Shown: positions 8,089 through 17,228, counted from the first letter of the stretch. The stretch: DNA of 64,000 nucleotides from Haladaptatus cibarius D43 (GCF_000710615.1 NZ_JDTH01000001.1:1-64000), one strand, 5' to 3'. Notes: generated from the letters alone by a model not told the origin. A program made the numbers and translations.

Positions 8089-8625
8089 ATGTCCTCCATC
8101 ACAACCGAAAGCGAAGTCGTAGCAGGAACGACGCAGTGGCTCCGCGGACTGTGGGACTACTACCGAGAGTACACCCACACCGCGGTTCACGCCGCCTCGG
8201 CGGCGGCGCTCACCGCATTCGGTCTGCTCATCTTCATCGACCGACTGTTCGTGGTACTGGCGATTGTCGCGTACATCGCCCCACCCATCATCCTCTACAG
8301 CATCGGCTCCGACATCGGGAGGGAATCTGACGCGCAGGAAACCGCTACCAACCGACCCACATCCGGGGCAGACGCGAATACCAATCCAAACACCAACTCG
8401 GATACCGGCAACGGGGATGCGGATTCGGATGGCAGTGATGGAGACACCGATTCAGATGGGACTGACAGCGACACCGATTCGGACGGGAGTGATGGAGATA
8501 CGGATTCGGATTCCGACGATGGAGATACGGATTCGGATTCCGACGATGGAGATACGGATTCGGACAGCGATGATGGCGATTCAGACTCTGACGGGGCAGA
8601 TACAGACACCGACTCGGATAGCTAA
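8089..8625 (+). CDS. Small membrane protein with Asp/Ser repeat tail
   Basis: 178 aa. Residues about 33-75 hold two hydrophobic segments (AASAAALTAFGLLIF and LFVVLAIVAYIAPPIILY) after an N-terminal helix containing WLRGLWDYYREYTHTAVH. From about residue 85 the protein is almost wholly D, S, G, T and N, with GDTDSDSDD repeats to the end. The N-terminal half matches a type of conserved haloarchaeal two-helix membrane protein; the tail is a low-complexity, extremely acidic extension that probably lies in solution. No function is assigned. Confidence 0.8.
   Translation: MSSITTESEVVAGTTQWLRGLWDYYREYTHTAVHAASAAALTAFGLLIFIDRLFVVLAIVAYIAPPIILYSIGSDIGRESDAQETATNRPTSGADANTNPNTNSDTGNGDADSDGSDGDTDSDGTDSDTDSDGSDGDTDSDSDDGDTDSDSDDGDTDSDSDDGDSDSDGADTDTDSDS
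8440..8618 (+). repeat. In-frame tandem repeat coding Asp/Ser-rich tail
   Basis: Imperfect 27-nt units coding GDTDSDSDD (for example around 8507-8533, 8534-8560 and 8561-8587, the first two nearly identical) and more divergent TDSDG units before them. The unit length is a multiple of three, so copy-number change keeps the frame. Confidence 0.85.
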
Positions 8626-8685
8626 CTGTTCTGTACTACCTTTTCCCTGCTTTCGAACGGCGACAAAAATGAACCGTGAACCGGC

Positions 8686-10314
8686 TTATCGCCGTGAGGA
8701 TTTCAACTGAATATCCAACTCTTCCAGCAGTTCTTCTGCTTCCTCGCGCTTTTCCTGATGCTCTTCGAGGAACTCCTTCATTAACTCCGCGGCTTGTTCC
8801 TTGCATCCGCCACAAAGTCGTTCGCCGCCGACGCACTCCTCGTACACTTCCGTGGCGAACTCGTCGTCGTCGCCCGACAGCAGGTAGGCGTACAGTTCGT
8901 AGACGGGACATTCGTCGGCCTTGCCACCTTTTTCGCGCTGGAGGTCGGCAGTCTCGCGGCCGCCCGTCGTGGCCGATTTGACCTTGTCATAACCGTCCTG
9001 CGGGTCGTCCATCAGGCTGATGTGACTCGCCGGAACCGACGAGGACATTTTCCCACCAGTCAGGCCGGTCATGAATCGATGGTAAATCGAAGAGGGCATG
9101 ATGAAGCCGTAGCCGTCGTTCTCCATCTCCACCTCGCGGGCGAGTTCCTCGGCTTCCTCGCGCGAGAGGTCGAACACGTCGATGTGTTCGTCGAAAACGC
9201 GCTTTTCGCCGTCGATGGCGTCAATGAGGGCGTGGAAGGCCTCCTCGGTGGCATTTCGGTCGAGGAACCGAACGCGGGGTCGAAGGGGTTCCATTCCTGC
9301 TTCGTCGAGTTTCGCCTTCGCGGACGAGATGGTTTCTGCGTCAACGTCGAGTTCGTCCGGCGTCATCCCGTCGATTGCCTGCGCGACGTGGACACAGCGA
9401 AGCGAATCGTCGTCGAAGTCGGCCGAGTCGAGCGTGCGGTACAGTTCGGCGACGAATTTCTGTTCGTCCTCGTCCAGTTCGAAACTCGCGTAGGCTTCCG
9501 TCACGCCGAAAAACCGCATTCTGACGGCCAAGTCGCGGGCCAGTCTGACGTGCGGGTCTTGGTCGGGGCCGACCGGGATGACGGTCGGTTTCGGTTCGTC
9601 CAGTTGCGGGTAGAGGATGTCGGCCATCTGCGTGACGACGCTCTGGACGTGCGAGACGTTGGTTTCGCCGTCGAAACCGTAGATGGATTGGAACTCCGAG
9701 AAGTTGGCTTTCGACCCGAGTTCGAACGAAAGGTCTTGCAGTTCGCGATTTTCGGACTGACGGTAGAGCGTTCCGTCCTCGGCGTCGAATCCGAGTGCGA
9801 GAAGCGACAGGAGGTAGTCACGCGAGTGTTCATCAATTTCCTCCCACGACAGGCCGCGGGCGCTGTGGGCTTCGAGGTCGGCGATGAGGCCGTAGGTGTC
9901 CCCGCCCTGTTTTTGGTGCCAGATGAGTTCGTCGAACACCAGTTTGTGCCCGATGTGCGGTTCACCCGTTGGCATGAACCCCGACAGCGCCGCGAAAGGT
10001 TCGTCGTTCTGCATCGCCTCGGCAACCCGGCGATAGCCGCGGTTGCCGAAGATGACACCTCTGCGCATCAGATAGTGAGGATTCGGAACCTCGGGAAGCA
10101 CGCCGTCGAACTCCTCGATACCGAACTCCTCGAACAGTTTTCGGTAGTCGGAGACGGTCGCCGACCCCCACGGGTCGAGTGCAACGTCGTCCTCGCCCGC
10201 GGCGGTTCCACCGTCGGGACGGAGTGATGATTCGTCAGTATCGTCAGCGTTGGTAGTGTTGCTCGTGTCGGTTGTGTCAGTGGTGTCAGTGGTGTCAGTG
10301 TCGTCTCGTGTCAT
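8686..10314 (-). CDS. trpS: Tryptophanyl-tRNA synthetase
   Basis: Class I synthetase charging tRNA-Trp. The 542-aa product has the HIGH motif as PHIGH at residues 119-123 and KMSSS in GGKMSSSVPASHISL, plus the archaeal/eukaryal-type core. It starts with about 45 residues of low complexity (TDTTDTTDTTDTSNTT), a halophile-style acidic extension. The C-terminal part has CPVYELYAYLL and a CVGGERLCGGCK cysteine cluster, as in archaeal members. The ATG overlaps the endA stop by 4 nt (ATGA), which fixes the start and argues for translational coupling. Confidence 0.97.
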   Translation of the reverse strand: MTRDDTDTTDTTDTTDTSNTTNADDTDESSLRPDGGTAAGEDDVALDPWGSATVSDYRKLFEEFGIEEFDGVLPEVPNPHYLMRRGVIFGNRGYRRVAEAMQNDEPFAALSGFMPTGEPHIGHKLVFDELIWHQKQGGDTYGLIADLEAHSARGLSWEEIDEHSRDYLLSLLALGFDAEDGTLYRQSENRELQDLSFELGSKANFSEFQSIYGFDGETNVSHVQSVVTQMADILYPQLDEPKPTVIPVGPDQDPHVRLARDLAVRMRFFGVTEAYASFELDEDEQKFVAELYRTLDSADFDDDSLRCVHVAQAIDGMTPDELDVDAETISSAKAKLDEAGMEPLRPRVRFLDRNATEEAFHALIDAIDGEKRVFDEHIDVFDLSREEAEELAREVEMENDGYGFIMPSSIYHRFMTGLTGGKMSSSVPASHISLMDDPQDGYDKVKSATTGGRETADLQREKGGKADECPVYELYAYLLSGDDDEFATEVYEECVGGERLCGGCKEQAAELMKEFLEEHQEKREEAEELLEELDIQLKSSRR

Positions 10315-11342
10315 GGTGTAAGTCGGGTGACCGAAAGCCAGTCGGTTATTCGTTCGTTTTCCGTGACGAGCGCAAAAATCATTTTCTTTCGCACCCCGTG
10401 AGCCAACCGCACGTCCAGCGCGAGGTCGCGGGGCGAGAACGTATGACCGTCCTCAAGCACGCGAATCAGATACTCGGAGTGGCCCAGATTGTCCACCGAC
10501 TCCACGTCCGCGTAGGTTCGGAAATCCGCGCCGAATTTGAAGCCGGTTTTCGGAACCACGTTACCTTCGCGGAGCGCGCGATACACACACAGTCTGCGGT
10601 CGAATCGCTCACCTTTCACGTCCCGTCCCCGGGCGACGATTTCGTCGTACTCGCCCGAAACCGAGAGGTTTCCCTCCGCGACTAGATGCGCCGCCTCAAC
10701 CAGCGATAACTGCAAGACCCCTGCCGGATTTCTACCGCCCATCGGTTGTCCGTAAAACGATTCGTGGTGCAGTTCGTCCGGCGCGTCCCAGACCAGCACG
10801 CGGTCGGCAAGTAACGATCCCGAAACGTTCGTCGGTACGTCGTGGTTCGTCGTGCCCGAAATCTCGATGCGGTCGGTTTCGAAGTAGGTGATTTCGCTCT
10901 CCTCGTCCACGACTGCGAGCACCACGTCTCCCAACTGTGACGCCGGAATCGATTCGCGCTCGCTGGCGACGCGAAGACGGTACAGCACCTCGTCGTCCCA
11001 CGGCCCGCCTCCGCGTGGGTAGACGACGAAATCGGAATCCGAGAGTGGGTCAGACACCCATCCTTCCCGGTCGGGCGAGAGGTAAAACCCGCGTTCTCGC
11101 AAATCGGCGTAGACGAAAAATCGGGCCGCAAAGTCGTCGCCAGTCGAGTCCTGAAGGAACTCGCGGAAATTCATTCCCTCCACCGAATCGAGGTCGTCAC
11201 GAAGCAGGAGATGGGCGGCCTCAACCCGCGAGAGAGCGATTTCGTTCCCGTCGAGTGGTCTGCCGTATCCCCGCGAATCGTAGTAGCGCTGGCGGGCATC
11301 ACCACCAGCGATTACTTCGTCGGCGCGTAGGCGTCCGTTCAT
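10311..11342 (-). CDS. endA: tRNA-splicing endonuclease
   Basis: Cuts bulge-helix-bulge RNA in pre-tRNAs and pre-rRNAs. The 343-aa form is the fused, two-repeat type found in haloarchaea: an N-terminal degenerate repeat (FVYADLRERGFYLSP) and a C-terminal catalytic repeat with CVYRALREGNVVPKTGFKFG (Tyr), GHSEYLIRVL (His) and AHGVRKKMIFAL (Lys). The start at 11342 (MNGRLRADEVIAGG) is preferred over the upstream in-frame ATG at 11441, which would add 33 residues of no family character. It lies upstream of trpS with a 4-nt overlap; haloarchaeal tRNA-Trp precursors carry an intron, so the pairing makes sense. Confidence 0.95.
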   Translation of the reverse strand: MNGRLRADEVIAGGDARQRYYDSRGYGRPLDGNEIALSRVEAAHLLLRDDLDSVEGMNFREFLQDSTGDDFAARFFVYADLRERGFYLSPDREGWVSDPLSDSDFVVYPRGGGPWDDEVLYRLRVASERESIPASQLGDVVLAVVDEESEITYFETDRIEISGTTNHDVPTNVSGSLLADRVLVWDAPDELHHESFYGQPMGGRNPAGVLQLSLVEAAHLVAEGNLSVSGEYDEIVARGRDVKGERFDRRLCVYRALREGNVVPKTGFKFGADFRTYADVESVDNLGHSEYLIRVLEDGHTFSPRDLALDVRLAHGVRKKMIFALVTENERITDWLSVTRLTP

Positions 11343-11475
11343 ACACTTTGTGTGACGTGCGCCGCCAAAGGCACTGCGACTTCGAGAGGATTTTTCCGGA
11401 CAGTGAGAATACCAGACGTACGATAGCGGTAGAAAACACAAAATAGTAATAATACAAAATAATCAATGAGGAAGT

Positions 11476-11682
11476 ATGATTCTGTTCGGGCCGGTTCCAA
11501 GTACATCAGAATCGTTTCTCCAGGTAGTCGTTCTTGTCGGATTCGGGCTGTTTGGAATCTGGTACTGGGGAAAAGACCTTCCACTATTTCGATGGATTCT
11601 GGTACTGGGGAAGCACGAGAGCAATGCCAAAAAGGAAAAGAGAACGGAAAAACAGACGACAAACGCGATAAATGAGCGTTAA
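11476..11682 (+). CDS. Possible small membrane protein
   Basis: 68-aa frame in an AT-rich gap. Residues 11-31 form one good hydrophobic segment (SFLQVVVLVGFGLFGIWYW) followed by a very basic tail (KKEKRTEKQTTNAINER). TGAGGA lies about 5 nt before the ATG. An AT-rich run (AATAATACAAAATAATC) precedes it. There is no recognised family, and its basic tail is unlike most proteins here. It may be a recent or foreign gene, or chance. Confidence 0.4.
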   Translation: MILFGPVPSTSESFLQVVVLVGFGLFGIWYWGKDLPLFRWILVLGKHESNAKKEKRTEKQTTNAINER

Positions 11683-11730
11683 ATAGCAGTCTACTTCTTC
11701 GGATTGTGACGCTGTTTTCAGATTTCTCGG

Positions 11731-11850
11731 AATTAGCCAACTCCCTCGGCGCGTGCGAGCAACGACTGAAACGAGCGACAGCGAGTGAGGGAGTCAGTTG
11801 GGGAGGTCTGTGGGCGGTGGCTGTGGCGGTTTTCACTGGAGTCGTGATGT
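11731..11850 (+). repeat. Dispersed intergenic repeat, family 1 (copy 2)
   Basis: Contains GTCAGTTGGGGAGGTCTGTG and GGCGGTTTTCACTGGAGTCG, matching copy 1 at 3.1 kb. It is followed at once by an inverted copy (11889-12072), so the pair faces each other across about 38 nt. Confidence 0.7.
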
Positions 11851-11888
11851 CCTTACTGCTAACCGAGTAATCTGATTGGTTGTATCTT

Positions 11889-12072
11889 AGGCAAATCGCG
11901 ACTCTAATGAAAACCGCAAACCACTCCACACCGCATCAGCCGCACCCTCCCCAACCGATTCCGTTCCTCACTTCGTTCCGGTACTCATCCCTCGCACACT
12001 GTCAGCACAGCACCGAGGAGTTCACCTCCCCGGTGCTGTGCCAGCGCGCACCACAGTGGTTTGGAAAGTGTA
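11889..12072 (-). repeat. Dispersed intergenic repeat, family 1 (copy 3, inverted)
   Basis: Reverse complement of the family: CGACTCTAATGAAAACCGCA, CCTCCCCAACCGATTCC and CATCCCTCGCACACTGTCAG. It carries an internal hairpin, CAGCACCGAGGAG ... CTCCCCGGTGCTG, where other copies have GGGCTGAGG ... AGCCCTGCC. Thus the base sequence of this arm differs while pairing is kept. Confidence 0.7.
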
Positions 12073-12119
12073 TCTATTCCGAGGTTAACAATCATCTCTA
12101 GAGAGTCAGAAGAGTACAC

Positions 12120-12869
12120 TCACCCTTCCAAATCCTCGCTTTCGAACTCCTCGCAATCGGTGGCCAAACAGCGCCGCCCGGTTCGCGTCCGAAACACCGG
12201 CAGTCCACAGGCGCACGAATCCACGATTCTCCCGTTCGGAACGCCGAAGCCGGTTTCACAATCGGGATAGCGGTCACACCCCGCGATGATTCCACCTCGA
12301 CGCAAAATACGGAGGTCGGCACCGCACTCGGGGCAGTCCCACTCGCGGTCGAATCGTTCCTGGACTGCTGCAAGTACAGTTCCGCAGTTTCGGTCGAGAC
12401 AGAGTTCGAACTCCGCGCCGCGTTCGACGCGCATGGTCGGGAGGCCGCAGTCGCAGGAGTTCCCGCCAACGCTGGCGTTTCGGGGGATGCTGTACTCCCG
12501 GCGACAGCCAAGACAGGAGACGCTCCCTTTCGCTCGGGTCAGTGCGCCGTCACAGTGTGGACAGGTTCCGACCGGAATCCCGGCTTTTGACCCCGGATAC
12601 CGTGAAATGTCGTAGCTAGTGTGGCACTCGACTCGAACCCGGCGGTCGCTGGTCGCCGCGACGAGGGTGAACGTATCGCCGTCGAGACTCGCGTGAGTGG
12701 TTTCCGCCCGTGTGAGCCATTCGACTGGCTGATACCCATCAATATCGTGGACGAGCAGGGTATCGTCGGGTTTCAGGAGCGCGACCATCTCGCCGCGTCG
12801 GTTCTGTTTCGTGTCGCCGTCGGTCGTAATCGTGCAGTCGCCGGCGAACACGCGAATCGTTTCGGTCAT
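12120..12869 (-). CDS. NucS N-domain protein with topoisomerase-type zinc fingers
   Basis: 249 aa. Residues 1-90 resemble the N-terminal DNA-binding beta domain of the archaeal endonuclease NucS (DUF91): GDCTITTDGDTKQNRRGEM, then LLKPDDTLLVHDIDGYQPVEW. The C-terminal half has several C4 zinc modules of the type found at the end of bacterial topoisomerase I (CPHCDGALTRAKGSVSCLGC; CPECGADLRILRRGGIIAGC; CACGLPVFRTRTGRRCLATDC). The NucS nuclease domain is not present. Start at 12869 rather than 13100: a TTTAAAT box at about 12893-12899 predicts a leaderless mRNA starting here. A nucleic-acid-binding role is likely. Confidence 0.85.
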   Translation of the reverse strand: MTETIRVFAGDCTITTDGDTKQNRRGEMVALLKPDDTLLVHDIDGYQPVEWLTRAETTHASLDGDTFTLVAATSDRRVRVECHTSYDISRYPGSKAGIPVGTCPHCDGALTRAKGSVSCLGCRREYSIPRNASVGGNSCDCGLPTMRVERGAEFELCLDRNCGTVLAAVQERFDREWDCPECGADLRILRRGGIIAGCDRYPDCETGFGVPNGRIVDSCACGLPVFRTRTGRRCLATDCEEFESEDLEG

Positions 12870-12945
12870 GGCCCGGAGTGGTCGCGGTTTCGGATTTAAA
12901 GATTCGGGCGAAGGCCTTTGAGGGAACCGGGAGAAGTAAGGGAAA

Positions 12946-13623
12946 ATGGACGGAACGAAAACGAACCGCGAACCACCGAACGCGGTGCTGTTCGACATGG
13001 ACGGCGTCATCGTGAACTCGGAGGATTTCTGGGTCGAACTCGAAGAGGAAACCATCTTCCCGAAAGTGGTCGAAGAAGACGTAACCGCCGACGAAATCAC
13101 GGGAATGAACTACCGCGAAATCTACGACTACCTCGATTCGGAGTACCAAACGACTGCGACCAAAGAGGAGTTCATCGCGATATACGACGAGGCCGCAAAG
13201 CAACTCTACGGCGAACACGTCTCGCTGATGGATGGCTTTCACGACCTGCTCGCCGACCTGCGCGAAAACGGAACCGAAATCGCCCTCGTCTCGTCGTCGC
13301 CCCATCACTGGATAGACATCGTTCTTGACCGCTTCGACCTCAAATTCTCGGAAGTCGTCAGCGCCGAGGACATCAACGCGCCCGGCAAACCGGAACCCGC
13401 GATTTTCGAGCACGCCGCGGGCTTGCTCGGGAAACACGCCGACGAATGCGCCGCAGTCGAGGATTCCGAAAACGGCGTCGAATCGGCGGTTCGCGCGGGA
13501 ACCTACTGCATCGGCTATCCGAACGGTGCGAAGGAGTTGGATTTGTCGTCAGCAGATGTGGTCGTTTCGTCGCCGGAGGAACTGCGGGAGGAACTAATCT
13601 CGAAGGTTGCGGAGACGGCTTAG
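12946..13623 (+). CDS. HAD family hydrolase (beta-phosphoglucomutase-like)
   Basis: 225-aa phosphatase or phosphomutase with the four HAD motifs: FDMDGVIVNSEDFW (motif I, nucleophile Asp at about residue 17), VSSSPHHW (motif II), GKPEPAIF (motif III Lys) and AVEDSENGVESA (motif IV). The alpha-helical cap between motif I and II fits subclass I, like phosphoglycolate phosphatase or beta-phosphoglucomutase. The substrate is not predictable. It is transcribed divergently from the NucS-like gene with 76 nt between starts. Confidence 0.92.
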   Translation: MDGTKTNREPPNAVLFDMDGVIVNSEDFWVELEEETIFPKVVEEDVTADEITGMNYREIYDYLDSEYQTTATKEEFIAIYDEAAKQLYGEHVSLMDGFHDLLADLRENGTEIALVSSSPHHWIDIVLDRFDLKFSEVVSAEDINAPGKPEPAIFEHAAGLLGKHADECAAVEDSENGVESAVRAGTYCIGYPNGAKELDLSSADVVVSSPEELREELISKVAETA

Positions 13624-13680
13624 ATGCTGCTGGAAAAGTCCAAACTGGTACGTGGTTCGAAACGGGAGTAAGGAAGTATA

Positions 13681-14691
13681 CTACCGTGAACGACCGATCA
13701 GACACACGAGCGTCTCAATGACTGCATGGACGTACTTGTCGTCTTTGTCGTCTGGACGGTATGTGAGCGTGACAGTGTCGTGTTTGTGATCGACCGAAAT
13801 ATTCTCGACAGCATCGTACGGTAACTTCTCACTGCCAGTACCAGACGCATCCTCTTCACTCTCGACGCTAACTGTTTCGAGGTCGTCCCTCACTGCTGTC
13901 GCCACCTTGTGGCGAACGTGGTTCGATTCAACGCGCAAGTGCAGCCGAACCGTATTTCTATCAGACGGGACTGAACCGTAAACTTGCGTGACGCTATCGT
14001 ACACATTCGGCGAGGATGCGTCGTTACACGGTACACCCAGAGTGTCGAACGAGAATCGAACGGTCGCCCGGAGCGGTGTGCGTTCGAAAGAGTCCAGTGT
14101 CTCTCCACCGACAGGGTCGCTATCACCATGCCAAACATCGGCAATGGTACGAACGACCTCGGTCGTGCCGAACGCAAACTCGGTATCACCGAGCACCACC
14201 ACGCTCGTCGCACCGGACGTGTACAGCGTTTGGCCCCCGTATGACTCAGTTCGAATCTCCGCTTTTTCTGTCGGGGCGAGGACAGAAATGACATCGTCGT
14301 CGTCCCAGTCGGCCCAAACGACGGCACCACCGCTGTCATCGGATCGGTCCGAACCAACCAACAGCAACTTCCCGACACGGCTCACGTCAACTGAAGATGA
14401 CGAGTTGTTCGCAAACATTCCGGTGAGAACAGTAGGAATGTCATCGAACTGTCTGGCGGCGAGCAGCGTGCTAGCGACGCGCTTCGCTACGTTGTTCTCT
14501 CTGATCTCGCTAGTGTTGATCAGCACGAGTGGGTCGCTCCCGATGGGTGCCGTACCAGCCGTGAATCCGAGCGCGCCGGGTGTCCCGTCGTCCGAGGAGA
14601 ACTCGAAGGGGGAGCCAGCAACGATACCGAGGGTGGCGACGAGACCACCAGCGGCGAGCACGGATCGGCGGGAGGTTTTGTTCGGGGACAC
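13681..14691 (-). CDS. Tat-exported protein of unknown function
   Basis: 336 aa with a twin-arginine signal (SRRSVLAAGGLVATLG, Arg8-Arg9). The mature part is mainly beta and acidic. It has stretches such as LLLVGSDRSDDSGGAVVWADWDDDD and TLYTSGATSVVVLGDTEFAFG, which suggest two related alpha/beta half-domains. No enzyme motif is recognised. The same style of protein, in which an NTSEIRENN...AKRVAS region follows the signal, is known as hypothetical in haloarchaea. It is alone between the HAD gene and the helicase. Confidence 0.8.
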   Translation of the reverse strand: MSPNKTSRRSVLAAGGLVATLGIVAGSPFEFSSDDGTPGALGFTAGTAPIGSDPLVLINTSEIRENNVAKRVASTLLAARQFDDIPTVLTGMFANNSSSSVDVSRVGKLLLVGSDRSDDSGGAVVWADWDDDDVISVLAPTEKAEIRTESYGGQTLYTSGATSVVVLGDTEFAFGTTEVVRTIADVWHGDSDPVGGETLDSFERTPLRATVRFSFDTLGVPCNDASSPNVYDSVTQVYGSVPSDRNTVRLHLRVESNHVRHKVATAVRDDLETVSVESEEDASGTGSEKLPYDAVENISVDHKHDTVTLTYRPDDKDDKYVHAVIETLVCLIGRSR

Positions 14692-14885
14692 AATATCATC
14701 TAGAAATGGGAGTAGTAAGTAAGGACTTTGCTATTAGTCGTTTTGTTGACCCAATATCTGTGCAAATCGAGTCCCCACGCGAGGTCAACATCAATGTCGA
14801 CGATACTCCACTTCTGGAAGTTTCCACAGGTCATTTGGTACCGCGAGACACTCCGACTTCGAACACTGTAAGAACCCGATTGAGA
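14692..14885. other. Intergenic stretch, no feature recognised
   Basis: About 190 nt between the helicase end and the start of the Tat protein gene. It holds the promoter region of the latter; no RNA gene or clear repeat was seen. Confidence 0.5.
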
Positions 14886-17228
14886 TTACTCAACTTTCAC
14901 AGTCCGCGAGTCGGTAATCGGAACTACCGGAAGGTCGGGGAAGGCAACTCGAATCACGAACTCCATTTCGTCGTCGGTGCCGCCGAAGACGCCGACGGGA
15001 ACCGTCGCGTCGGCGTCGATGTACGTCGATTTCGTGGTCATCTCGATGCCGTTGACGGTGACTTCGACGACCGCCTGCTCGCCCTGCCCACGATTTCGGA
15101 GAGTAACCTCCCGCATATCGTTCTCCCCGCGGGCGATTCGGGTTGGGAAGTCGCCCCACTCGATTTCCACGTTGGGAAGTTCGCGGGCGCTCTCTTCTAC
15201 CTGCTCGGCGACACCTTCGGAGAGTCCTGCTTCAATCAGGCCGTCCACGTCCGCCTCGCACACGTCGGCGGGCGTTTCCAGCCCTTCTTTCGCCAACTTG
15301 TTCGCTCGGCCAGCGCCCACGCCGTCGATTGCGGTCAGACCGACGGAACGCTCGTCCACGCCGTTTTCCAATCGCGCTTCGACGCGAGTTGCGAGGTTCG
15401 CGGCCATCGGCTGGTCGAGTCGCTTCAAAAACGCACGCAGTGCGGCGAGGAGTCGCACTGCGTTCTGCTGGATGACCCACGCATCGCTCCGGAGTTCGCC
15501 CGGCGTCGAACCGGTCATGCTGGCGCGGAGGATGGCGAGCACTTTTCGCCCGCCGCCCTCCAAATCGCCCGAATCCTGCCCGACGAGAACGGAGTTGATG
15601 GCGTCACGCTCGGATTGGCGGGCGTTCACGCTGTCGAACTCGGCGGCCCCGGCGACTGCTTCGAGGATGGCGGGCGTGTCGATTTCCTCTTTTTCGGCCA
15701 GTCTACGGAATCGCTCCGCCGTGTCGAGGTCGAGATAGAACTTCGAGGTCAGCATTGCGAGTGCAGTGCCGTCGATTGAAAGGTCGTCGCCGCGTTCCAC
15801 GAAGCCTCGGTCAACGAGGCGTTTGAGCGTGGTTCGGACGCGCTCGCGGATATTCTCGAAATCGTATTTTTCTGGTTTGCTTTGCGCCCGAACGTAGTAG
15901 AACGTCGTTTCGAGCCACGACATCACGTCCTCCAAATCCGAGATGGTGCCCATGGCGATTTCGGCGTTCAAATGGGAATCCAAATCCTCCGCCAGCCGGG
16001 ATTCGATTTCCTTCCCCTCGCGGAGCAGTTTTCGGTATTTGTCAGCGTCCGCGTAGTCACAGACGACCCATCCGTAGCCAACGTCGTCGTAGCCCGGTCT
16101 GCCTGCCCGTCCGAGCATCTGGAGTACGTCTAAGGGACTCATATCCACCTCGCCCTCAAGGGGGTCGTGGAGTTTGGTATCCCGCAAAACCACGCATCTG
16201 GCAGGGAGGTTGACCCCCCACGCGAGCGTGGAGGTCGAAAAGAGGATTTGGATTTTTCCTTGCTTGAACCACTCTTCGACCATGTCGCGGTCGTTTTTCG
16301 ACAGCCCGGCGTGATGGAAGGCAACGCCGTCGAGCACCGAGTTTCGAAGGGTGTCGTTCCGCAGTTCTTGCGTTTCGGTGTGGAAATCGTAGTCTCCACG
16401 CGCGCCGATTGGAATATCTCGCTCCGCTATTTCGTCGCGGGTCTTCTTCGCTGCCTGCACCGTATCCTGCCGCGAAGAAACGAACACGAGGGCCTGTCCG
16501 TCCTCGCGGACGTGCGGCTCTGCGAGGTCGAGCGCGCGATAGAGCCGTCGATATTTGTCCGCAAAGGAGTTGTCCCCGTGAGTGTAGGTCTTCACGTCCG
16601 CGTGCAAATCCACCGGTCGGTAGTCGTCGCCGAACTCGAAGGTGGTTTCTGGCGGTGCATCCAGCCAATTTGCCACGTCCTTCACGTTCGGCATCGTCGC
16701 GGAAAGCGCGACGATTCGGGGGTCACAAAGTCTCCGCAGGCGGGAGATGGTCACTTCGAGGACGCTCCCGCGTTTGTCCGAATCCAGCAGATGAACCTCG
16801 TCGATGACACAGCAGTCCACGTTCGTAATGAACGAATAGCGTGCGGAGTCGTGTTTCCGGGTCGCAGAATCAGTTTTCTCCGGCGTCATCACGAGGATGT
16901 CAGCGCGTTTCGCCCGGCGTGGGTTCAAATCGCGTTCGCCCGTGACGACGTAGACCGAGTAGCCGAGTTCTTCGAAGCGTTCCCATTCGGTTTCCTTTTC
17001 GTTCGTCAGCGCGCGCATGGGCGCGATGAACAGCGCGGTGCCGCCGTCGCCCAGCGCCTTACAAATTGCCAGTTCTGCGAGGGCGGTTTTCCCGCTCGCG
17101 GTCGGCGCGCTGGCGACTACGTTCTCCCCGCTGTCGAGCAGTGCGGGGAGCATCTCTCTCTGCATCCGGTTGAACTCCTCGAAGGCGAACGCCTCCGCGA
17201 ACTCGGGAACCGCCTCGGAGACCTGCAT
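14886..17228 (-). CDS. Ski2-type DEAD/DEAH-box helicase (Hel308-like)
   Basis: 780-aa superfamily 2 helicase: Walker A APTASGKTALAELA (residues about 41-54), DEVHLL (motif II), ALSATMPN (III), HHAGLSKNDR (IV/V region), STSTLAWGVNLPA (V) and QMLGRAGRPGYD (VI). This is followed by a winged helix, a Sec63-like ratchet, a helix-hairpin-helix (TAIDGVGAGRANKLAKEG) and a C-terminal beta domain of about 90 residues. It is close to Hel308, which unwinds stalled replication forks, but may be a separate haloarchaeal branch. Start at 17228 (MQVSEAVPEF); the open frame runs 130 codons further upstream without family character. Confidence 0.9.
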   Translation of the reverse strand: MQVSEAVPEFAEAFAFEEFNRMQREMLPALLDSGENVVASAPTASGKTALAELAICKALGDGGTALFIAPMRALTNEKETEWERFEELGYSVYVVTGERDLNPRRAKRADILVMTPEKTDSATRKHDSARYSFITNVDCCVIDEVHLLDSDKRGSVLEVTISRLRRLCDPRIVALSATMPNVKDVANWLDAPPETTFEFGDDYRPVDLHADVKTYTHGDNSFADKYRRLYRALDLAEPHVREDGQALVFVSSRQDTVQAAKKTRDEIAERDIPIGARGDYDFHTETQELRNDTLRNSVLDGVAFHHAGLSKNDRDMVEEWFKQGKIQILFSTSTLAWGVNLPARCVVLRDTKLHDPLEGEVDMSPLDVLQMLGRAGRPGYDDVGYGWVVCDYADADKYRKLLREGKEIESRLAEDLDSHLNAEIAMGTISDLEDVMSWLETTFYYVRAQSKPEKYDFENIRERVRTTLKRLVDRGFVERGDDLSIDGTALAMLTSKFYLDLDTAERFRRLAEKEEIDTPAILEAVAGAAEFDSVNARQSERDAINSVLVGQDSGDLEGGGRKVLAILRASMTGSTPGELRSDAWVIQQNAVRLLAALRAFLKRLDQPMAANLATRVEARLENGVDERSVGLTAIDGVGAGRANKLAKEGLETPADVCEADVDGLIEAGLSEGVAEQVEESARELPNVEIEWGDFPTRIARGENDMREVTLRNRGQGEQAVVEVTVNGIEMTTKSTYIDADATVPVGVFGGTDDEMEFVIRVAFPDLPVVPITDSRTVKVE

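Noticed and set aside
8440-8618. CRISPR-like array
   Set aside because: The repeats are adjacent without spacers and code in frame for Asp/Ser; no CRISPR array was seen anywhere in the window.
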